From NCBI GenBank assembly GCA_016717855.1, contig JADKEV010000022.1:1-64000 (forward strand): a stretch of DNA of 64,000 nt, in the 5' to 3' direction. Of the stretch, positions 8,234 to 16,832 are shown one piece after another. Below the pieces are notes generated by a model. It worked only from the letters and a program-made list of their open reading frames with translations. It was not told the origin of the DNA and made no database searches. Origin of the DNA: Betaproteobacteria bacterium. Its GTDB lineage: Bacteria > Pseudomonadota > Gammaproteobacteria > Burkholderiales > Casimicrobiaceae. Each line of letters opens with the position of its first letter. Positions within the stretch are counted from its first letter, which is position 1. The position numbers were made by a program, and so were the translations under genes.

Positions 8234-9015
8234 CACGCCGCCTCCACCGCGACGCCGAGATACGCCTGCTGGACGATGGGCGAGGCGATCACTTCGGCCG
8301 GATTGCCGTCGGCGACGAGCTCGCCCTGATGCAGCACGATGATCCGGTCGGCCAGCGAGCGGACCACGTCCATCTTGTGCTCGACCAGCAGCACGGTCTT
8401 GTCCTGCTGCTGCTTGATGCCGTGGATGAGTTCCAGGATGACCGGCACTTCGTCTACGCTCATCCCCGCCGTCGGCTCGTCGAACATGAAGATGTCGGGC
8501 TCGAGCGCGAGCAGGATGGCGACCTCGAGCTTCCTCTGGTCGCCGTGCGGCAGCGCCGAGGCCAGCATGTCGCGCCGGTCGGCCAGCGCCGTGCGCTCCA
8601 GGTAATGCCCGGCGCGCTCGATGAGCTCGACATGGCCCGACCACACCGAGAAGAGATTCAGTCCCATCCGCGCGTGCGACTGCACCGCCAGCCGCACGTT
8701 CTCCAGCACGGTCAGTTGCGGAAACAGGTTGGTGAGCTGGAACGCGCGCCCCATCCCGCGGCGCGTCCGCTGCGGCGCCGGCAGCATCGTGATGTCCTCG
8801 CCGAACAGCGAGACGCGCCCGGCGGTCGGGCGCAGCTGGCCGGAGATCAGGTTGAAGTACGTGGTCTTGCCGGCGCCGTTCGGCCCGACGATCGCGGTGA
8901 GCGTCCCGGAATGGAACGCGCACGACACCCCATCCACCGCGACGTGCCCGCCGAAGCTGATCGTCAGGCCGTGGGTTTCGAGGACGGGGTGTTCCGCAGC
9001 GTTCGGGGCTGGCAT
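8233..9015 (-). CDS. livG: Branched-chain amino acid-type ABC transporter ATP-binding protein LivG
   Basis: A 260-residue ABC ATPase with Walker A GPNGAGKTT (about 40-48), Walker B IFMFDEPTAGM and the LivG-typical long helical insert after the Q-loop (FQLTNLFPQLTVLENVRLA). The ABC signature is the variant LPHGDQ instead of LSYGEQ. The ATG at 9015 gives the usual short lead-in (MPAPNAAEHPVLE); a nearby ATG at 9026 is out of frame. It lies 44 bases after the binding-protein gene and its stop overlaps the livF start by one base. Together with LivF it powers the LivHM permease. Confidence 0.9.
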   Translation of the reverse strand: MPAPNAAEHPVLETHGLTISFGGHVAVDGVSCAFHSGTLTAIVGPNGAGKTTYFNLISGQLRPTAGRVSLFGEDITMLPAPQRTRRGMGRAFQLTNLFPQLTVLENVRLAVQSHARMGLNLFSVWSGHVELIERAGHYLERTALADRRDMLASALPHGDQRKLEVAILLALEPDIFMFDEPTAGMSVDEVPVILELIHGIKQQQDKTVLLVEHKMDVVRSLADRIIVLHQGELVADGNPAEVIASPIVQQAYLGVAVEAA

Positions 9016-9059
9016 GAGATGATCATTCCGCCCCGTCGTTCCCGCGCAAGAGCGCCGCT

Positions 9060-10241
9060 TCAGCGCTTGTTGCGCACCGGAACGTTCATGTCCTCGGGCT
9101 TGATCTCGCGCACCAGTTCGGGAACGCCCCAGGCCACGTTCGGATCGACCTTGATCTTGAAGTGGAACATCGACTGCATCGCCTGGTGGTCTTCCTTGCG
9201 GAAGGTCATCCTGCCCTTGGGCGTCTCGAACGACATCCCTTCCATCGCCGCGATCAGCTTTTCGGTGTCGGTGCTGGCGGACTTCTTGAGCGCCTCGACG
9301 ATCGCGATCCCGGCCGACATGCCGCCGGCAGTGAAGAAGTCCGGCGGCGCCTTGAAGCGTTTCTGGTGCTCGTCGACCAGCCACTTGTTGATCGGGTTCT
9401 TCGGGATCTCGTAGTAGTAGTACGTCGCGCCTTCCATGCCCGGCGTCGCCTTGAACGCCGCCATCGCCGGCAGGATGTTGCCGCCGGTCGCGAGTTCGAT
9501 CCCGTAGCGCCCCGGGTTGAGTTCGGCGAGCTTGCCGAACGGATTGCCGCCGGCCCAGATCACGAACAGCACCTTGCGGCCCGGCTTGTCCTTCATCGCG
9601 TTGAAGATGCGCTCGGCCGGCGCGGTGAAGTCGGTCGTGGCCTGCGGCGCGTACTCCTCGTGCACGATGTTGGCGCCGGTGCCGGCCAGCGCTTCCTTGA
9701 ACGCCTTCACGCCGTCCCGGCCGAACGCGTAGTCCTGCGCCAGCGTCGCGATGCTGGTGCCCGCCTTGCCGACCGCGACCGCGTTGGCGATCGCGTCCTG
9801 CGAGGAATTGCGGCCGGTGCGGAAGATGTAGCGGTTCCACTTGTCGCCGGTGATCGCGTCGGCGACCGCGGGCTCGACCAGCAGGATCTTCTTGTACTCC
9901 TCGGCCACCGGCAGCATCGCCAGCGCGACCCCCGAATTGACCGGGCCGATCGCGATGTCGGCCTTGTCGTCGCCGAAGGCGGCGGCCAACTGCGCCTTGC
10001 CCACGTCAGGCTTGGACTGCGTGTCTTTCTCGATCACCACCAGCTTGCGCCCGTTCACGCTCATCGTGCCGCCCGTCGCGTATTCCAGCCCCAACATCAG
10101 GCCGGCGCTGCTCTGCTTGGCATAGGCCTCGAGCGGGCCGGTCTTGTCGTACACGTGCGCGATCTTGATGTCCTGCGCGGCGGCGACGCCGGCGGCCAGC
10201 GCCAGCGCCATGCCGGCGGCTACTGCGTATCTGGAATGCAT
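9060..10241 (-). CDS. ABC transporter substrate-binding protein, HAAT/LivK type
   Basis: A 393-residue periplasmic binding protein of the Peripla_BP_6 type. The ATG at 10241 (MHSRYAVAAG) was chosen because TGGAG lies nine bases upstream; an ATG 15 bases earlier has no such site. Residues 1-24 are a signal peptide ending AAGVAAA-QD. The mature protein opens IKIAHVYDKTGPLEAYAKQ, typical of this fold, and contains WNRYIFRTGRNSSQD and DYAFGRDGVKAF at the usual places. It is the first gene of the liv series and supplies ligand to LivHMGF. The ligand could be an amino acid, amide or an aromatic acid; sequence alone does not decide. Confidence 0.88.
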   Translation of the reverse strand: MHSRYAVAAGMALALAAGVAAAQDIKIAHVYDKTGPLEAYAKQSSAGLMLGLEYATGGTMSVNGRKLVVIEKDTQSKPDVGKAQLAAAFGDDKADIAIGPVNSGVALAMLPVAEEYKKILLVEPAVADAITGDKWNRYIFRTGRNSSQDAIANAVAVGKAGTSIATLAQDYAFGRDGVKAFKEALAGTGANIVHEEYAPQATTDFTAPAERIFNAMKDKPGRKVLFVIWAGGNPFGKLAELNPGRYGIELATGGNILPAMAAFKATPGMEGATYYYYEIPKNPINKWLVDEHQKRFKAPPDFFTAGGMSAGIAIVEALKKSASTDTEKLIAAMEGMSFETPKGRMTFRKEDHQAMQSMFHFKIKVDPNVAWGVPELVREIKPEDMNVPVRNKR

Positions 10242-10363
10242 GCTCTGATTCTCCATTGATTCACGATGAGGTCCGGTCCTGCGCGCCGGCAGTCCCGTTC
10301 CCCGGCTGCCGCGAACAGGGAGGATACCCCAAGGAGTATGCGTTCAACGCATCGCGCCCCTGT

Positions 10364-11287
10364 TCACCGGCGCACTGTTCCGCACCGGTTCGGCGCGAAT
10401 TTGCACAAGTCCTGAGGACCGTGGGGCCGCCCCGTGATGGTTCGCTGCTCCACCCATCCTGTGCGGCCTCCCGGTCTCGCCGGCCCGTCGAGCCGCACGG
10501 CGATGCCGTCGAGCGCGGGGCCTGCCGCGGGGTAGCGCTGCATGACGAGCGGATCGTGTCCCGGGATCACGTGCCGCGGCGCGCTGGCGAGCGATTGCAG
10601 CTTGCGCCAGCCCTCCGCCATCTGCATGACGTCGGCCACGATGGGGAACGGCTTGTGCTCGTTCATGTTCGCGTACAGATGGCTCGCGTCCGACGCCAGG
10701 ACGAGCCACCCGACCCGCGTCCAGATCCGCACTGCCTGCAGCCCGTCGGTGTGGCCGCCGATGTGATGCACGGAGAATCCCGGCGCGATGACCGCGTCCC
10801 CGTTGTGGAACTCCACCCGTCCGGCATAGACACTGCGAACCATGGCGACGACTTCATCGGGTTCGTAGGCGTTCGCGAAATGCCCGATGGCCATGAAGCG
10901 GCCCGTGGCGTAGGCCATTTCACGATCCTGCAAATGAAAGCGCGCCGCCGGGAACAGGTCGAAATTCCCGACGTGATCGTAATGGAGGTGGGTGATGACG
11001 ACGTCCCGCACCGTGGCTGCATCGACGCCCAGCAACTGCAATCCGGCGACCGGCGAGCGCAGGAACTCGCGCCGGCGGCGGCCCGCGGCAACCGCATTGA
11101 AGCCGGTGTCGATGACAAAGGTGCGCGAGGCATTGCGGGCGAGCCAGACAAAGTAGTCCAGGGGCCCGCCTTCTTCATGCGGATCGCCGCCGATGAAGTT
11201 CTCCGACGACCGCCGCGCGACTGTCGCATAGCGGATCGCGTAGACCTCGAACGGTTCCGCCTCCGGCTGCATCGGGGAATGGGTCAT
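10364..11287 (-). CDS. MBL-fold metallohydrolase, N-acyl homoserine lactonase-like
   Basis: A metallo-beta-lactamase-fold hydrolase of the AHL lactonase (AiiA/AttM) branch. The dinuclear zinc motif HLHYDH is at about 100-105, the next ligands are in GGHTDG (about 180) and the bridging Asp in ASDASH (about 200), and the last His is in VIPGHDP. The upstream reading starts with TTG; the ATG at 11287 (MTHSPMQPE) is preferred. The C-terminal 45 residues (GRTGWVEQ to GTVRR) run beyond the usual fold and look poorly conserved. It follows the small gene 11297-11689 at a 9-base distance, so the two probably form an operon. Lactone quenching is possible but the true substrate is not shown. Confidence 0.75.
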   Translation of the reverse strand: MTHSPMQPEAEPFEVYAIRYATVARRSSENFIGGDPHEEGGPLDYFVWLARNASRTFVIDTGFNAVAAGRRRREFLRSPVAGLQLLGVDAATVRDVVITHLHYDHVGNFDLFPAARFHLQDREMAYATGRFMAIGHFANAYEPDEVVAMVRSVYAGRVEFHNGDAVIAPGFSVHHIGGHTDGLQAVRIWTRVGWLVLASDASHLYANMNEHKPFPIVADVMQMAEGWRKLQSLASAPRHVIPGHDPLVMQRYPAAGPALDGIAVRLDGPARPGGRTGWVEQRTITGRPHGPQDLCKFAPNRCGTVRR

Positions 11288-11296
11288 GTCCGGCAA

Positions 11297-11689
11297 CTAG
11301 TGCTTTTCCGGCGCACCCTGCCAGAGCATGTCGTAGCCCAGCTCGCTGGTCTCGGAACACATGGTCGCCATCGCCTCGAACTTGCTGGTGAAGATCGCGT
11401 CGGCGTGCGACTTCTCGTGCTCTTCGAACGAGCGCCAGTAGGTGACGATGACGTAATGCTCGTCCGCGGCGGGCGAGGAGTTGAGCGAGCCCTCCGCGGA
11501 AACGAAGCCGGAGAACCGGAACACCTGCCCGGCGATGAACCCGCCCTTGTCGCCGCCGTACGTTTCCTTGACGACATTGCACATCTCGCCGACGGCCAGT
11601 TCCACTTCCTCGAACTGGACGCCGGGCTTGAGCTTTACGGTGTTGAACAGCATCTTTGCGCCAAAAGGCAGGGTGATCGGCTCGAACAT
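11297..11689 (-). CDS. Small dimeric alpha/beta-barrel-like protein, possible monooxygenase-type fold
   Basis: A 130-residue soluble protein with a good ribosome site (AAGGAG, 8 bases before the ATG at 11689). The segment HYVIVTYWRSFEEHEKSHAD (about 78-97) has the strand-helix pattern seen in antibiotic-biosynthesis-monooxygenase-type (ABM) ferredoxin-like barrels, as do VKLKPGVQFEEVE and the Phe/Val-rich strand GQVFRFSGFV. No catalytic residues can be assigned. It directly precedes the lactonase-like gene, so it may act on a related small molecule. I do not recognise a specific family and the fold call is an inference. Confidence 0.55.
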   Translation of the reverse strand: MFEPITLPFGAKMLFNTVKLKPGVQFEEVELAVGEMCNVVKETYGGDKGGFIAGQVFRFSGFVSAEGSLNSSPAADEHYVIVTYWRSFEEHEKSHADAIFTSKFEAMATMCSETSELGYDMLWQGAPEKH

Positions 11690-11799
11690 GGCGGTGGCTC
11701 CTTGATCCGGGTTGGCGTCCGCGGCAACGCTAACACAACATCCCGTTCCGTGGCATGGGGCTGGCGCGGCGGCGCCGAAACCGGGTACGCTTGCCAGTC

Positions 11800-12324
11800 A
11801 TGCGCGTCCCTCTCTCCCTGCTCCTGCTGTGCTTTGCCTGGTCCCTGCCCCTTTTGGCGAAAACGCCGGGCGAAGTCGGCATCGGCGAGACGCTGCGCGA
11901 GGCGACGATGCAGGGCCTGAACGGCCCCTCGCGCAAGCTCTCGGAGTTCCGGGGCCGGCCGCTGCTGATCAACGTCTGGGCAAGCTGGTGCGGCCCGTGC
12001 CGGCAGGAGATGGGGTCGCTGGAGCGGCTCGCCTGGCGCGACGAGGCCACCGGCTTTTCGATCATCGGCATTTCCACCGACGACTACATCGACGCCGCCC
12101 GCGGCTTCCTGCAAAAGACCAACGCGACCTTCAACCATTTCATCGACAGCCGCCTGGTCCTGGAGCACATGCTGGGCGCCGACAAGCTGCCGCTGACCGT
12201 GCTCGTCGACGCGCAGGGCCGCGTGCTCCTCAAGGTCGTGGGCGCGAGGGAATGGGACAGTCCGGAGTCGTTGAACCTGCTCCGGAAGGCGTTCGGCCCG
12301 GCGAAAAGCGCGGCGACCCGCTGA
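11800..12324 (+). CDS. TlpA-like periplasmic thiol-disulfide oxidoreductase
   Basis: A 174-residue secreted thioredoxin-fold protein. The ATG at 11800 starts directly before a signal peptide (MRVPLSLLLLCFAWSLPLLA). The redox motif WCGPC lies at about 68-72 after LLINVWAS, and the cis-Pro is in DKLPLTVLVD. It resembles the TlpA/ResA group, which reduces disulfides in apocytochrome c or cupredoxin partners. It runs convergent to the ccm cluster and stops 32 bases from ccmH, so a part in keeping haem-binding cysteines reduced alongside CcmG/CcmH is plausible but not proved. Confidence 0.8.
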   Translation: MRVPLSLLLLCFAWSLPLLAKTPGEVGIGETLREATMQGLNGPSRKLSEFRGRPLLINVWASWCGPCRQEMGSLERLAWRDEATGFSIIGISTDDYIDAARGFLQKTNATFNHFIDSRLVLEHMLGADKLPLTVLVDAQGRVLLKVVGAREWDSPESLNLLRKAFGPAKSAATR

Positions 12325-12355
12325 GAGAGATGCCGACCGCTGCCGGGACGAGAGT

Positions 12356-12856
12356 TCAGTCCTTGTCCAGCAGCGACTTCGCCTTCTGCTCGTCGTCCGG
12401 CGACAAGGCCGCCTCGGCATGGGCCAGGGAGCGCTTGCGGCTGAGCAGCCACCACACCCCCGCGCCGCCCAGCAACAGCGCGAACGGCCCGAACCACAGC
12501 AGCGTGGTGTTGCCCTGCACCGGCGGCTTGTAAAGGACGAAATCGCCGTAGCGGGCGACCAGGTACTCCTTGATCTCGCGGTCCGACTTGCCTTCCAGGA
12601 TCTGGCTGCGCACGATGCGGCGCAGGTCGACCGCCAGGTCGGCGTTCGAATCGGCGATGGTCTGGTTCTGGCACACCAGGCAGCGCAGTTCCAGCGACAG
12701 CGCCTTCAGCCGGGCCTCGGTCGCGGGGTCGGCCGGCGTCTCCGGATTGTAGGTGCCGGTCTGCGCGAGGGCGCTGCCGCCCGGGAGCAGCGGCGTGCAG
12801 AGAATCATCGCCAGCAGCAGCGCGAGCTTGCCGGCACGACGTGCGAGCGCGATCAT
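12356..12856 (-). CDS. ccmH: Cytochrome c maturation protein CcmH
   Basis: A 166-residue CcmH/CycL protein. It has a signal peptide ending GSALA-QT, the redox motif LRCLVCQNQ (about 58-66) that handles apocytochrome thiols, the helical bundle typical of the family (LRRIVRSQILEGKSDREIK), and a C-terminal membrane helix (WFGPFALLLGGAGVWWLL) followed by a short charged tail. The ATG at 12856 overlaps the ccmG stop by four bases. In many betaproteobacteria ccmI follows immediately; here it does not and is found at 49335-51082. Confidence 0.92.
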   Translation of the reverse strand: MIALARRAGKLALLLAMILCTPLLPGGSALAQTGTYNPETPADPATEARLKALSLELRCLVCQNQTIADSNADLAVDLRRIVRSQILEGKSDREIKEYLVARYGDFVLYKPPVQGNTTLLWFGPFALLLGGAGVWWLLSRKRSLAHAEAALSPDDEQKAKSLLDKD

Positions 12857-13386
12857 GGATTGAGCTTCCGGATCCAGGGCAGCAGCTTTTCGGCGACCGC
12901 CTTGTCGTCCAGCGGTCCGATGTGCTTGTAGCGGATCATGCCTTCCTTGTCGATCAGGAAGGTCTCCGGCGCGCCATAGACGCCGTAGTCGATCGCCACC
13001 CGGCCGTCGAGATCGGTGACGGAGAACACGTACGGATCGCCGCCCTGCTGCGCCAGCCACTTGATCGCCGCGTCGGGCTTGTCCTTCCAGTCGAAGCCGA
13101 CGATGGGCACGACATTGGACTTGGCCAGCGCGAGCAGCGTCGGATGCTCGACCTGGCAGGAAATGCACCACGAGCCCCAGACGTTGAGCAGCCACACCTT
13201 GCCGCGATAGTCCGCGGGCGAGAACTTCTTGTCCGGCGACCCGAGCACCGGCAGCGTGAACGCGGGCACGGGCTTGTCGACGAGGACCGACGGGATTTCG
13301 CGCGGATCGCGCCACAGGCCGCGCCCGAGAAAAAACACCAGCAGCACGAACACCGCCAGGGGAATGCCGAAACGCAGCGCTCTCAT
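12853..13386 (-). CDS. ccmG: Cytochrome c maturation thiol-disulfide oxidoreductase CcmG/DsbE
   Basis: A 177-residue membrane-anchored thioredoxin. The ATG at 13386 begins MRALRFGIPLAVFVLLVFFLG, a non-cleaved N-terminal anchor; a longer reading upstream lies over ccmF. The active site is WCISC (about 83-87) in WLLNVWGSW, and the family's acidic region and cis-Pro (GAPETFLIDK) are present. It reduces the CcmH/apocytochrome disulfide so that haem can be attached. Its stop and the ccmH start overlap, and its start lies 10 bases after the ccmF stop. Confidence 0.92.
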   Translation of the reverse strand: MRALRFGIPLAVFVLLVFFLGRGLWRDPREIPSVLVDKPVPAFTLPVLGSPDKKFSPADYRGKVWLLNVWGSWCISCQVEHPTLLALAKSNVVPIVGFDWKDKPDAAIKWLAQQGGDPYVFSVTDLDGRVAIDYGVYGAPETFLIDKEGMIRYKHIGPLDDKAVAEKLLPWIRKLNP

Positions 13387-13396
13387 CGCGGCCCCA

Positions 13397-15379
13397 TCAT
13401 GTCGCGGTTGCGGCACCAGGCGCGTGCGCCGTCGCGGCCGCCGTCTTGCGGCGCAGGTGGTAGCGGCGGTCGGCAATCGCGAACACGCCGCCCAGCGCCA
13501 TGATCAGGCAGCCGATCCAGATCCAGTTGATGAAGGGCTTGACCTGGACCCGCACCTCCCAGGTCTTGCTGTCGATCTCGTTGCCCAGCGACACGTAGAG
13601 GTCGCGCGACAAGCCGTGGTCGATCGCCGCTTCGGTCATGGTCTGCTTCGTCGTCGAGTAGAAGCGCTTTTCCGGCTGCATCTGCGCGACCGGCTTGCCG
13701 TCACGGGTGACCTCGAAGCGGCCGGACATGCCGGAGTAGTTCGGTCCCCGGACGTCGCCAACGCTTTTGAAGTCGAACTTGTACGCGCCGGCCACCACTG
13801 AATCGCCGATCCCCACGCGCACATCCTTCTCCACGTCGTAGCTTTTGACCATCGTGACGCCAAACACGAAAGCCGCGATCCCGATATGGGCGACGTGCAT
13901 CCCGTAGTAGCTGGCCGAATTGGAGCCCAGCTTGGCCCAAAGCGTGCGCTGCGGCGCGGCCTTGAGCCGCATGACGATCGCCGTGGCGCTGGCCGCGACG
14001 ATCCAGAACGCGAACAGGAAGCCGGACACCTTGAGCAGCGACCAGTCGCCCAGCACCAGCGGGGTGACGATGGAGCCGATCAGCGCGATGGCGAACGCCC
14101 ACTTGAGCCGTTGCGCCAGTTCCGGGATCGGCGCCTGCTGCCAGCGCGCCAGCGGGGCGACGCCCATCAGGAACAGGGCCGGCGCCAGCAGCGGGTAGAA
14201 CACCGCGTCGAAGTACGGCGGGCCGACGGAGATCTTGCCCGCGTCCAGCACGTCGAGCACCAGCGGATACAGCGTGCCCAGCAGAACGGCGGCCATCGCA
14301 ACCACCAGCAGGATGTTGTTGCCCAGCAGCATCGACTCGCGCGAGACCAGGCTGAACGACGCGCCCAGTCCGACCCGTGGCGCGCGCGCGGCGAAGATGG
14401 TCAGCGAGATGCCGATCACCAGCGCCAGGAAGATCAGGATGAACACGCCGCGGGCCGGATCGGTGGCGAACGCGTGCACGGACGTGATAACGCCCGAGCG
14501 CACCAGGAACGTCCCCAGCAGCGAGAGGCTGAATGTCATGATCGCCAGCAGCACGGTCCAGCTCTTGAACGTGCCGCGCTTTTCGGTGACCGCCAGCGAA
14601 TGGATCAGCGCCGTGCCGGTGAGCCACGGCATGAACGACGCGTTCTCGACCGGGTCCCAGAACCACCAGCCGCCCCAGCCCAGCTCGTAGTACGCCCAGA
14701 AGCTGCCGAGGGCGATGCCGCAGGTCAGGAAGCACCACGCCGCGGTGGTCCAGGGCCGCGACCAGCGCGCCCATGCCGCGTCGAGCCGGCCGCCCATCAG
14801 CGCGGCGAGCGCGAAGGCGAACGCGACCGAGAACCCGACGTAGCCGACGTAGAGTATCGGCGGGTGGAACACCATGCCCGGATCCTGCAGCAGCGGATTC
14901 AGGTCGCGCCCTTCCGGCGCGCCCGGCAGCAGGCGCACGAACGGGTTGGACGTGAACAGCACGAACAGCAGCAGCCCCACGTTGACCAGCCCCATGACGC
15001 CCAGCACGCGCGCGGCGAGCACCCGCGGCAGATGCCGGCTCTTCAGCGCGACGGCGACGGTCCACACCGCCATCACCAGCGTCCACAACAGGATCGAACC
15101 CTCGTGCGAACCCCAGCTTGCCGCCACGCGGTACTGCACCGGCAGCTTCGAATTGGAATTGGTCGCGACATTGACCACGCTGAAATCGTTGGCCACGAAC
15201 GACGCCACGAGGCAGCCGAAGGCGAAGGCGATGAGCAGGAACTGCGCCATCGCCGCCGGGCCCGCCTGCCGCATCAGCGCCGCGTCGTTGCGGTACGCGC
15301 CGACCAGCGGCATCACGCCCAGCACCAGCGCCGCGACGAGGGCCAGCACCAGTGCCAGTTGTCCGAGTTCAGGAATCAT
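13397..15379 (-). CDS. ccmF: Cytochrome c haem lyase subunit CcmF
   Basis: A 660-residue polytopic membrane protein that, with CcmH and CcmI, joins haem to apocytochrome c. The tryptophan-rich haem-handling motif WGGWWFWDPVENASFMPWL is near residue 235, and MIPELGQLALVLAL opens the protein as in other CcmF sequences. About fourteen hydrophobic segments are visible, with the long periplasmic domain near the C-terminus (SYDVEKDVRVGIGDSV and following) and a final helix. Length is normal. It lies between ccmE, 47 bases upstream, and ccmG. Confidence 0.94.
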   Translation of the reverse strand: MIPELGQLALVLALVAALVLGVMPLVGAYRNDAALMRQAGPAAMAQFLLIAFAFGCLVASFVANDFSVVNVATNSNSKLPVQYRVAASWGSHEGSILLWTLVMAVWTVAVALKSRHLPRVLAARVLGVMGLVNVGLLLFVLFTSNPFVRLLPGAPEGRDLNPLLQDPGMVFHPPILYVGYVGFSVAFAFALAALMGGRLDAAWARWSRPWTTAAWCFLTCGIALGSFWAYYELGWGGWWFWDPVENASFMPWLTGTALIHSLAVTEKRGTFKSWTVLLAIMTFSLSLLGTFLVRSGVITSVHAFATDPARGVFILIFLALVIGISLTIFAARAPRVGLGASFSLVSRESMLLGNNILLVVAMAAVLLGTLYPLVLDVLDAGKISVGPPYFDAVFYPLLAPALFLMGVAPLARWQQAPIPELAQRLKWAFAIALIGSIVTPLVLGDWSLLKVSGFLFAFWIVAASATAIVMRLKAAPQRTLWAKLGSNSASYYGMHVAHIGIAAFVFGVTMVKSYDVEKDVRVGIGDSVVAGAYKFDFKSVGDVRGPNYSGMSGRFEVTRDGKPVAQMQPEKRFYSTTKQTMTEAAIDHGLSRDLYVSLGNEIDSKTWEVRVQVKPFINWIWIGCLIMALGGVFAIADRRYHLRRKTAAATAHAPGAATAT

Positions 15380-15426
15380 GATCTGCTCGCATTCTTCAAG
15401 GGCGGCCGCAAGGCCGCGGGGTTACA

Positions 15427-15897
15427 TCACTTCGCCGACGGCGCCTGCTGGAACTGCGCCGGTGCGCCGATGGGCTTGCCGGCCAGCCGCATCGCCTCGG
15501 CGGCTTCGGGCGGCATGTAGTTCTCGTCATGCTTGGCGAGCACGTCGGTGGCGACGAAGTTGCCGTCCGCCCCCAGGTGGCCCAGCGCGACGACCCCGCG
15601 GCCCTCCTTGAACAGGTCGGGCAGGATGCCGTCGAAGCGCACCGGGACGGACTTCGCCGAATCGGTGACCACGAACGTCACGCCCACGCTGTTGGGGATG
15701 CGCTGCAGGCTCTTGTCCTCGACCATGCCGCCGATGCGGAAGCTCTTGCTCTTCGGGATCTCGCCGTTGGCGATCTGCGTGGGCGTATAGAAAAAGACCA
15801 GGTTGCTCTGGAACGCGTTGAGCACCAGGGCCGTCGCGACGCCCAGGGCGCCCAGCCCCGCGGCAATCCAGATCATCCTGCGATGGCGTGGCTTCAT
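15427..15897 (-). CDS. ccmE: Periplasmic haem chaperone CcmE
   Basis: A 156-residue haem chaperone with an N-terminal anchor (RMIWIAAGLGALGVATALVLNAF) and an OB-fold beta-barrel. The haem-binding signature LAKHDENYMPPE is at about 121-132, with the covalent haem His in HDENY. The ATG at 15897 overlaps the ccmD stop by four bases, which sets the start. It takes haem from CcmC/CcmD and gives it to CcmF. Confidence 0.94.
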   Translation of the reverse strand: MKPRHRRMIWIAAGLGALGVATALVLNAFQSNLVFFYTPTQIANGEIPKSKSFRIGGMVEDKSLQRIPNSVGVTFVVTDSAKSVPVRFDGILPDLFKEGRGVVALGHLGADGNFVATDVLAKHDENYMPPEAAEAMRLAGKPIGAPAQFQQAPSAK

Positions 15898-16043
15898 GAT
15901 GTCTCACCCATTTCGTCGATGCGCGCCAGGGCCCGGGCGCGCCGGGCGCGCAGCAGCATCATCTCGATGATCACGACTGCCAGCGCGGACAGATACGAAC
16001 CCCATACGAAAAAACCATAACCGTTGAACTTCCACCATTCCAT
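15894..16043 (-). CDS. ccmD: Haem exporter small subunit CcmD
   Basis: A 49-codon gene that is easily overlooked. The product opens MEWWKFNGYGFFVWGSY, then a single membrane helix (LSALAVVIIEMMLL) and a basic tail (RARRARALARIDEMGETS). This is the CcmD pattern: one helix, positive C-terminus and the placement between ccmC and ccmE. The ATG at 16043 shares a base with the ccmC stop (TAATG) and the stop overlaps the ccmE start by four bases. It releases holo-CcmE from the CcmABC complex. Confidence 0.9.
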   Translation of the reverse strand: MEWWKFNGYGFFVWGSYLSALAVVIIEMMLLRARRARALARIDEMGETS

Positions 16044-16780
16044 TACAGTGCTCCCTGCCGTTTCAGGTCCGCGACCCAGCCGCTGTCGCCTTCCCTCTCA
16101 AGAATGATACAGCGCACGCGCTGCATCGCCGTCGCGAACGCATAGGCCCAGCAGGCCAGCGTCATGAACAACAGCGCCAGCAGCATCGCCTGCGCCATCT
16201 TCGGCGCGCCGGTCACGGTGATGGACGCGCCCTGGTGCAAGGTGTTCCACCAGCGCACCGAAAAATAGATGATCGGGACGTTGATCACGCCGACCAGCGC
16301 CAGCAGCGCGCCCGCCCGGTCCGCGCGGCGGACGTCGTCGATGGCCTGCGTGAGCGCGATGAAGCCCAGGTAGAGGAACAGCAGGATCAGCTCCGAGGTG
16401 ATCCGCGCGTCCCACACCCAGTACGTGCCCCACGTGGGCTTGCCCCACAGCGAGCCGCTGATCAGCGAGATCAGCGTGAACCAGGCGCCGGTGGGCGCGA
16501 TCGCCTGCGCCATCATCGCCGACAGCCGCGTGTTGAAGACCAAGCCGAAGGCGCACCAGGCCGCCATGATCAGGTACAGGAACATCGAGAGCATCGACGT
16601 GGCGACGTGGATGAACAGGATCCGGTACGACTCGCCCTGCTGCGCGTCGGTCGGCGCGACGAAGAAGCCCTGGTAGAGCGAGAGCGGGAGCAGGATCGTG
16701 GCCGCGCCGAGGAACCACGGCCGCAGCTTGCCCGCGAGGGGGTAGAAGCTGGCGGGCGACGAATATTTGAACCAGTTCAC
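16043..16780 (-). CDS. ccmC: Haem exporter protein CcmC
   Basis: A membrane protein of about 245 residues with six helices and the haem-handling motif WGTYWVWDARITSELIL near residue 130, plus conserved His residues in IHVATS and NTLHQG. The GTG at 16780 gives the usual family opening (V/M-NWFKYSSPASFYPLAG) and has GGAA seven bases upstream. An ATG at 16846 would add 22 residues and overlap ccmB by 14 bases; it is less likely. CcmC loads haem onto CcmE. Confidence 0.9.
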   Translation of the reverse strand: MNWFKYSSPASFYPLAGKLRPWFLGAATILLPLSLYQGFFVAPTDAQQGESYRILFIHVATSMLSMFLYLIMAAWCAFGLVFNTRLSAMMAQAIAPTGAWFTLISLISGSLWGKPTWGTYWVWDARITSELILLFLYLGFIALTQAIDDVRRADRAGALLALVGVINVPIIYFSVRWWNTLHQGASITVTGAPKMAQAMLLALLFMTLACWAYAFATAMQRVRCIILEREGDSGWVADLKRQGAL

Positions 16781-16832
16781 GTAAGATTCCGATCGTTTCC
16801 TGCGGTGTTCGAGTGCGGCAAGGCCAGCACGT

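Noticed and set aside
5341..9840. Overlong readings that would extend livM, livH, livF and livG far upstream
   Set aside because: The extra N-terminal text is out-of-frame translation of the preceding gene. Internal ATG codons with four-base or one-base overlaps give normal protein lengths.
15380..15426. Terminator between ccmE and ccmF
   Set aside because: A short GC hairpin (GGCCGC-AA-GGCCGC type) is present but without a T-run, and the genes on both sides belong to the same operon.
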